Part shown: piece by piece, positions 62,213-64,000 of the stretch
How the letters are laid out: each line of letters opens with the position of its first letter
Position numbering within the stretch: the stretch's first letter is position 1
Origin: JAIBJN01 sp963775505
GTDB lineage: Bacteria > Actinomycetota > Thermoleophilia > Gaiellales > Gaiellaceae
Reading direction: 5' to 3'
Length of the DNA: 64,000 nt
Assembly: GCA_963775505.1 (NCBI GenBank)
Contig: CAVZIL010000001.1
Span: forward strand, 186,001-250,000
Notes under the pieces: model-generated
What the model was told of the DNA's origin: nothing
Databases searched by the model: none
What the model saw: only the letters and a program-made list of their open reading frames with translations
Made by a program: the position numbers and the translations under genes

Positions 62213-62891
62213 CGCCAACGACCGCTGGGCGACGTTCGACGTCTACGGGACGCTCGTCGACTGGAACGGGGGGATGCGCGGCGAGATCGCCCGCCTGTGG
62301 CCGGATGCCGATGCCGATGAGCTGCTCGAGCGCTACCACGAGATCGAGCCGCGCGTACAGCTAGAAGGGTCGCTGTCCTACCGGGAGGTCTTGCGGCAGG
62401 CGCTCGTCCTGCTGGCCGAGAGCGAGGGTCTCACGTTGCCGCCGGAGGCGGAGTACGCACTCGCGGACTCCCTGCCGTCGTGGCTCGTCTTTCCGGAGGT
62501 GCCCGGGGCCCTGACCGAGCTGCGCGAGCGCGGCTGGCGGCTCGTGCCGCTCTCCAACACCGATCCGGATCTCCTCGCCGCCTCGATGGAGAGGATCGGC
62601 GTCGCCTTCGACGGGGCCATCGTCGCCGGCGAGATCGGCTCCTACAAGCCCGCGCCCGGTCACTGGCTGGCGTTCGCCGCGCGCTTCCATCCCGAGACCG
62701 GCCGGCACGTGCACGTCGCCGCGAGCCTCTTCCACGACATCGCGCCGGCGCAAGAGCTGGGCATCCCCGCGGTCTGGATCAACCGCCTCCGGGAGGCGAG
62801 CGACCTGCCGCGTGAGGCCGAGCTCCCGGACCTGGCCGGGCTTCCCGACGTGGTCGACCGCATCGTTCCGCCGGAGCCGGTCTCCGGGTAG
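62208..62891 (+). CDS. HAD hydrolase, haloacid dehalogenase type II-like, ATT start
   Basis: About 227 residues. Motif I TFDVYGTLVDWNGG (Asp11), motif II VPLSNTDPDLL, Lys in IGSYKPAPGHW and motif IV VAASLFHDIAPAQELG, with WINRLR near the end, match the type II dehalogenase-like group. The first normal start, ATG at 62274, would delete motif I. The frame is open only to 62196 and offers ATT at 62208, which overlaps the fabF stop by one base and follows AGGAAG by 7 nt. ATT is therefore the likely start. Confidence 0.82.
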   Translation: MSANDRWATFDVYGTLVDWNGGMRGEIARLWPDADADELLERYHEIEPRVQLEGSLSYREVLRQALVLLAESEGLTLPPEAEYALADSLPSWLVFPEVPGALTELRERGWRLVPLSNTDPDLLAASMERIGVAFDGAIVAGEIGSYKPAPGHWLAFAARFHPETGRHVHVAASLFHDIAPAQELGIPAVWINRLREASDLPREAELPDLAGLPDVVDRIVPPEPVSG

Positions 62892-62901
62892 CCTGGTCTC
62901 G

Positions 62902-63684
62902 ATGTCGCGACTCCGGGCAAAGTGCCCCGACTGCCGGACCCTGACCGCCGTCGCGCTCGAAGCAGGCGAGTACGAGTGCCACTCCTGCGGGAGCACCTTC
63001 GCGGGCGGGCTCGTTCGCGTTCCGGGTGCCTGGGGAACAGGAGGCGATGCGATGGCCGAGGCCGCGTATCTCGAGCTCCCGTACCCTGAGACGGCCGTCG
63101 TCTCGGAGGACTCGCTCACCGAGCAGAACCTCGCGCTCGCCGCGGCGCTGCCGGAGCGCCCGGTCGTGCTGGGCGGATGCTGCTGCACGCACGTCGGCGC
63201 GGTCGAGGGGCTGGCGACGCGCCACGACCGGCTCGCCGTCGTGTGGTTCGACGCGCACGGGGACCTGAACACGCCGGAGAGCTCTCCCAGCGGCAACCTC
63301 TGGGGCATGCCGTTTCGGATGTTGCTCGACTCCGGCACCGTGCACCCGGCGGACGCGGTGCTCGTCGGGGCCCGCAACCTCGATCCGCCCGAGGTCGAGT
63401 TCATCGCAGCGAGCGGCCTGCGCACCGGCGTCGACGAGCTGGACGACGCCCTCGACGGCGCCGACGCCGTCTACGTCGCGTTCGACGCGGACGTGCTCGA
63501 CCCCGAGGACGAGGTCGTCTGCTTCATGCCCGAGCCGAGCGGCTTCACGGTCGTCGAGGCGCTCGCGCTCCTGCGCCGGATCGCCGCCGCCCGGCCGGTT
63601 GCAGGCATCGGCCTCACCGGGCTGGGACCGGCTCCGGAGAACGTCGCTCCCGTCGCCCGCCTGGCCGGCGCTGCAGGCTTGTAG
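62902..63684 (+). CDS. Arginase-fold protein with N-terminal zinc ribbon
   Basis: 260 residues. A C4 zinc ribbon (KCPDCRTLTAV ... ECHSCGSTF, residues 7-33) precedes a ureohydrolase fold. WFDAHGDLNTPESSPSGNLWG and VAFDADVLDPED keep most metal ligands, but the usual GGDHS reads VLGGCCCTHVGA, changing the first metal motif. The domain is short (about 210 residues). It may be an arginase, formiminoglutamase or an altered, possibly non-catalytic relative. It lies between the HAD and accD genes. Confidence 0.75.
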   Translation: MSRLRAKCPDCRTLTAVALEAGEYECHSCGSTFAGGLVRVPGAWGTGGDAMAEAAYLELPYPETAVVSEDSLTEQNLALAAALPERPVVLGGCCCTHVGAVEGLATRHDRLAVVWFDAHGDLNTPESSPSGNLWGMPFRMLLDSGTVHPADAVLVGARNLDPPEVEFIAASGLRTGVDELDDALDGADAVYVAFDADVLDPEDEVVCFMPEPSGFTVVEALALLRRIAAARPVAGIGLTGLGPAPENVAPVARLAGAAGL

Positions 63685-63709
63685 AGCCGAAGACTCTAAG
63701 ATGGCGGCC

Positions 63710-64000
63710 ATGGAAAGCCGGGTCGACGTGACCGTCGAGAACCGCGAAGCTCCGCCGGCGGACGACGGGAAGCGCCATCCCAACACGTGCCCGCGCTGCC
63801 ACTCGCACTATCGCGACGACGAGCTCGAGCAGACGCTTCGGGTCTGCTCGCAGTGCGACCACCACTTTCCAGTGCGGGCGCGCGAGCGGATTGCGCAGCT
63901 CGCCGACCGGGGCACCTTCGTCGAGGAGGACGCGGCCCTGCGCTCCGCCGATCCGCTGAGCTTCTTCGACCTTCGCGCCTACACCGACCGTCTGGCGGAG
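63710..64000 (+). CDS. accD: Acetyl-CoA carboxylase carboxyltransferase beta subunit, N-terminal fragment (cut by window edge)
   Basis: The first 97 residues are visible. A zinc finger (NTCPRCHSHYRDDELEQTLR then VCSQCDHHFPVRARERI) and DPLSFFDLRAYTDRL are the AccD N-terminus. AccD with AccA moves the carboxyl group from biotin to acetyl-CoA, making the malonyl-CoA used by the upstream fab genes. I choose ATG 63710 because -10 TAAGAT (63697-63702) overlaps the other ATG at 63701; both are in frame. Whether accA is fused downstream cannot be seen. Confidence 0.92.
   Translation, partial: MESRVDVTVENREAPPADDGKRHPNTCPRCHSHYRDDELEQTLRVCSQCDHHFPVRARERIAQLADRGTFVEEDAALRSADPLSFFDLRAYTDRLAE

Overview
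The window is about 70% G+C chromosome from a high-GC actinomycete-type bacterium. The gene set (treT-type trehalose synthase next to a GT20 enzyme, separate parA/parB, compact fab cluster with its own sigma factor, rpmH-rnpA-yidD-yidC-jag-rsmG-parA-parB order) fits Actinomycetota, perhaps class Thermoleophilia. The class assignment is a guess from gene content; no 16S rRNA gene is present. Genes are very tightly packed, mostly joined by ATGA, GTGA or CTGA start/stop overlaps. Many operon-head genes have a TAnnnT -10 box 5-12 nt before the start codon, which suggests leaderless mRNAs.

Layout. (1) 1-6.4 kb: end of etfA, an alpha/beta hydrolase, arginase, tRNA-Phe, an MFS carrier and three membrane proteins, one with a Vps62-like domain. 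(2) 6.5-16.8 kb, minus strand: an almost uninterrupted run for respiratory cofactors. It encodes an HTH regulator behind a double-operator promoter, a TPR/aspartyl protease, moaC, moaB, a UbiA prenyltransferase, ccmA-ccmB-ccmC-ccmD, a HemX/CcsA-like protein, hemA, hemC, hemD, SAM hydrolase and a methyltransferase. ccmA and ccmB carry frame disruptions. (3) 16.8-24.4 kb: trehalose genes (otsA-like, treT), an RsbW-like anti-sigma kinase, a solitary DNA methyltransferase, an HtrA protease and a two-component system. (4) 24.4-36 kb: M28 peptidase, moeA, a 171-bp inverted-repeat element, a GT-C mannosyltransferase, a class A PBP, MscS, a binding lipoprotein, HAD, Cys/Met PLP enzyme, CPBP protease and chorismate mutase. 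(5) 36-50.7 kb: the replication-origin region, with bifunctional nuclease, tRNA-Ile overlapping parB, parA, rsmG, jag, yidC, yidD, rnpA and rpmH to the left, and dnaA, dnaN, recF, dciA, gyrB and gyrA to the right. (6) 50.7-57.1 kb: MerR-like regulator, GalT-like enzyme, SPFH/NfeD pair, peptidoglycan amidase and birA. (7) 57.1-64 kb: sigma factor, fabZ, fabH, fabD, fabG, fabF, a HAD hydrolase, a zinc-ribbon arginase-like protein and the start of accD.

How it fits together: gene direction flips at the dnaA region as expected at oriC. The minus-strand run supplies heme, c-type cytochrome maturation, a prenylated quinone and molybdenum cofactor. The right end makes fatty acids, with BirA presumably biotinylating the carboxylase that AccD belongs to. 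The most unusual signals are recurrent non-canonical start codons (CTG, ATT, possibly ATC), an HTH gene whose consensus promoter is covered by two identical-arm palindromes, a gyrB leader hairpin that hides the ribosome-binding site, a tRNA overlapping parB, and overlapping bidirectional -10 boxes. I saw no CRISPR array, prophage or insertion sequence. No stretch of 300 bases or more lacks a feature.
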